Positions 62,024 to 64,000 of a stretch of 64,000 nucleotides of DNA are shown one piece after another. A program made the translations under genes and the position numbers. The notes beneath the pieces are model-generated. The model ran no database searches, was not told the origin of the DNA, and worked only from the letters and a program-made list of their open reading frames with translations. Source of the DNA: a bacterium (GTDB taxonomy: Bacteria; Pseudomonadota; Alphaproteobacteria; Caulobacterales; Hyphomonadaceae); NCBI GenBank assembly GCA_016125045.1, contig WGML01000006.1, forward strand, positions 372,001 to 436,000, given 5' to 3'. The number at the start of each line of letters is the position of its first letter. Positions within the stretch are counted from its first letter, which is position 1.

Positions 62024-63684
62024 GCACCGCGCCGCCAGGCGACCGCCCCGCCGATCACCGTCATCACCGGTTCGACGGTGAGGATGTCAGCGGCGGGAAG
62101 CGTCAGGAGGTCGCCTGAAAACACCGAGAAATCAGCGACGCGACCGGGCTCGATCACCCCGAAGTCCGCGTCCTCGAAGGCGGCGTAGGCGGGCCAGGCG
62201 GTGAACATCTTCAAGGCCTCCGCGCGCGAGACGGCCTGCCCCGCGTCCCAGTCGGCCCCCTGAAAGCCCTTGAGGTCCCGCCGCTCGGACGCGGCGTAGA
62301 ACTCGATGCGCGGATCGCCCTGCTCCACCGGCGCGTCGGACCCGCCGGCGATGACCGCGCCGGCGTCGATTAGCGCCCGCCAGGCATAGGTGCCTGCGAG
62401 GCGATCCGGCCCGAGGCGCGCCGGGGCGAAGTACAGGTCGCCGATCGCATGCGAGGGCTGCATGGAGGGGATCACGCCGAGCGAGGCGAAGCGCGGAATA
62501 TCCGCGGCGCTCAGGATCTGCGCATGCTCGATCCGCCAGCGCGCGGCCGGTGCGTCGTCGCCGAGCGTCCGGGCCATCCAGTCGAGGACGAGGGTGTTCG
62601 CCCGGTCGCCGATCGCGTGGAAACAGACCTGGACGCCGCCCGCCTTCGCCTGGTTCAGGAGCGCGAGCGTCTCCGCCTCGCGCGCGAGCTGAAGACCCGT
62701 TGTGTCCGGACGGTCGCTATACGGCGCCGCAAGCAGGGCGCCGCGGGAGCCGAGCGCGCCGTCCATGTAGAGCTTGACCGCGCGGGTGGTGACGAGGCCC
62801 CCCGCTGAGCGGCCCATCACCGACAGGTCGATCATGCCGTCCGCGCCGACGCCGACCGCGTTGTAGATGCGCAAGGGCAGGCGTCCGGCGTCCGACAGCG
62901 CAGTGATGCGGGCGATGTGCTCCGGCGGAACGGACATGTTGTGGACGCCGGTCCAGCCGCGCGCGGCGTAGGTTTCGGCGCCCTTGATATAGACCTCATC
63001 GATCCCGGCCGCGTCGCGGGTGGACTGAAGCGCTCTCACCGGCGCTTGCGCACGATCGATCAGCATGCCGGTAGGGAGTCCGCCGGCGTCGAGCTCGATG
63101 CGGCCTCCCTCCGGCTGGACGGGATTTGCGGCCATGAGTCCCGCGGCCTCAAGCGCCCGTGTGTTGGCGACCAGGGCGTGACCGTCGGCGCGGGTGAGGA
63201 TGACGGGGCGATCCGCGACCACGGCGTCGATATCCTGACGGCTGGGGAAGCGGCCTTCGGGCCAATGCGTCTCGATCCATCCACGCCCGACAAGGAGTTG
63301 ACCGGGCGCGAGGGGCCGGGCGGCGGCGGCGACGGCCGCCTGCAGGTCGGCGATCGAGGCGATTTCATCCAGATCAAGCGTGAGTTCGCGCTCGCCAATG
63401 CCGAACAGATGCGCGTGGGCGTCGGTGAAGCCCGGATAGAGGTGCGCGCCCTTGAGATCGATGAGCTCGGTCGAGGGCGCGGCGGTCGCAACCAGTGATT
63501 CCGATGTCCCCACGGCGACGACCCGCCCGTCGCGAACGCTGACCGCCTCGGCGACCGCCTCGCCGTCAACGCCTGTGTGCACGGACCCCCCGAAGAAGAC
63601 GGTATGCGGGGCGGGGGGCTCCCGCGTGCAGGCCGCAAGGAGGAGGGCCGCCAGCCCGCACAGTCCGCCCCGCAGTGTCAGCAT
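62020..63684 (-). CDS. Amidohydrolase_3 family lipoprotein (YtcJ-like)
   Basis: Metal-dependent hydrolase of 554 aa. The N-terminus has a signal peptide with lipobox LAAC (LLLAACTRE), so it is likely periplasmic. The metal motif is DAHAHLFG (HxH), and the family segments ILTRADGHALVANTRALE, FHAIGDRAN, RIEHAQI and VIAGGSDAPVEQGDP follow. YtcJ-like enzymes hydrolyse varied amides. ATG 63684 is used; ATG 63720 would put a basic leader before the signal peptide. Confidence 0.87.
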   Translation of the reverse strand: MLTLRGGLCGLAALLLAACTREPPAPHTVFFGGSVHTGVDGEAVAEAVSVRDGRVVAVGTSESLVATAAPSTELIDLKGAHLYPGFTDAHAHLFGIGERELTLDLDEIASIADLQAAVAAAARPLAPGQLLVGRGWIETHWPEGRFPSRQDIDAVVADRPVILTRADGHALVANTRALEAAGLMAANPVQPEGGRIELDAGGLPTGMLIDRAQAPVRALQSTRDAAGIDEVYIKGAETYAARGWTGVHNMSVPPEHIARITALSDAGRLPLRIYNAVGVGADGMIDLSVMGRSAGGLVTTRAVKLYMDGALGSRGALLAAPYSDRPDTTGLQLAREAETLALLNQAKAGGVQVCFHAIGDRANTLVLDWMARTLGDDAPAARWRIEHAQILSAADIPRFASLGVIPSMQPSHAIGDLYFAPARLGPDRLAGTYAWRALIDAGAVIAGGSDAPVEQGDPRIEFYAASERRDLKGFQGADWDAGQAVSRAEALKMFTAWPAYAAFEDADFGVIEPGRVADFSVFSGDLLTLPAADILTVEPVMTVIGGAVAWRRGA

Positions 63685-63800
63685 GGCCCGCCGGTCCCGA
63701 AAAAGTGATCCCCGCCTCATTGTCATTGGTTTGCAACGGATGCGCAATCAATGCGTAGAGTGACCTTCAACAGATCCTTCTCCTGATGGGGTGATTTGCA

Positions 63801-64000
63801 ATGCGAGCTCCTGTTCTGGCTGCACTGGTCGCTGTCTCGCCTGCCGCATGGGCGCATCACGGATGGACGGCCTTCGACGCCGGCAAGCAGACCGACGTCA
63901 CCGGGGTGATCGAGAAAGTCGCATTCGGCAATCCGCATGGCGAGCTCTGGCTCACGGTCGAGGGAAGATCGATCTATGTCGAGCTGTCGCCGCCCGCCCG
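63801..64000 (+). CDS. DUF6152 family protein, C-terminus beyond window
   Basis: N-terminal 66 residues of a small secreted protein. MRAPVLAALVAVSPAAWAHH is the signal peptide (cleavage after WA or AWA), followed by GWTAFDAGKQTDVTGVIEKV and AFGNPHGELWL, the DUF6152 signature. The function is unknown. It diverges from the amidohydrolase gene. Confidence 0.8.
   Translation, partial: MRAPVLAALVAVSPAAWAHHGWTAFDAGKQTDVTGVIEKVAFGNPHGELWLTVEGRSIYVELSPPA

Noticed and set aside
60581-62188. 535-codon plus-strand open frame
   Set aside because: It lies antisense to the MFS transporter; the product is a run of Arg, Glu, Asp and His typical of complement frames.

Overview
This 64 kb window is GC-rich, densely coding bacterial chromosome from an alphaproteobacterium. 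The evidence is the full division and cell wall (dcw) cluster in alphaproteobacterial order, an SspB of the alphaproteobacterial type, a GAAC-N7-GAAC LexA box in front of recN, a CtrA-like box in front of ftsZ, and a type A RNase P RNA. The DUF6152 protein, the extensin-like protein and the repeated extragenic palindromes suggest Caulobacterales, Hyphomonadales or Parvularculales. That placement is inference; no rRNA gene is present.

Left part (1-12.3 kb): a P450 cut by the window edge, a VIT-family transporter, a PLP sulfur-amino-acid enzyme, sspB with a thioesterase, then ligA and recN, a secreted peroxiredoxin, an SH3-GH19 endolysin-like protein, an enoyl-CoA hydratase-family protein and bamD. 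The minus-strand genes lpxC, bamD, recN and ligA are the usual tail of the alphaproteobacterial dcw cluster, here separated by unrelated genes.

Centre (12.3-40.9 kb): the dcw cluster reads on the minus strand as mraZ-rsmH-ftsL-ftsI-murE-murF-mraY-murD-ftsW-murG-murC, then murB, then ddl-ftsQ-ftsA-ftsZ-lpxC. Adjacent genes mostly overlap by 4 nt. Three accessory islands interrupt it: an extensin-like protein plus a secreted protein of unknown function between murC and murB; two tandem serine-hydrolase lipoproteins, a patatin and a GNAT on the opposite strand between murB and ddl; and a lactate-dehydrogenase-like enzyme plus a DUF4349 lipoprotein between lpxC and bamD. Four GGGA repeats with exact 10-bp period lie in front of mraZ and look like the MraZ autoregulatory operator.

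Right part (41-64 kb): rnpB; a small cytochrome c; an AmpD-like amidase and a DMT permease; a small membrane protein and a TerB/J-domain protein; a bacterial voltage-gated ion channel with an unusual TLDGW filter; a lipoprotein; a flavoprotein; an unknown alpha-helical protein; an AIM24-like protein; and a GMC oxidoreductase. Next comes a methionine/one-carbon operon on the minus strand: a fused ArsR-methyltransferase regulator, metF, and a methionine synthase split into two genes with a PNPOx-fold gene between them. Last are mlaA-mlaC, an MFS/amidohydrolase pair, and the start of a DUF6152 gene at the right edge.

I saw no CRISPR array, insertion sequence, integrase, tRNA or rRNA. No wholly new multi-gene system is obvious. 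The strongest leads are the ion channel filter, the regulatory sites around the dcw cluster, the ArsR-methyltransferase operon and an unassigned structured intergenic element near 45.05 kb.
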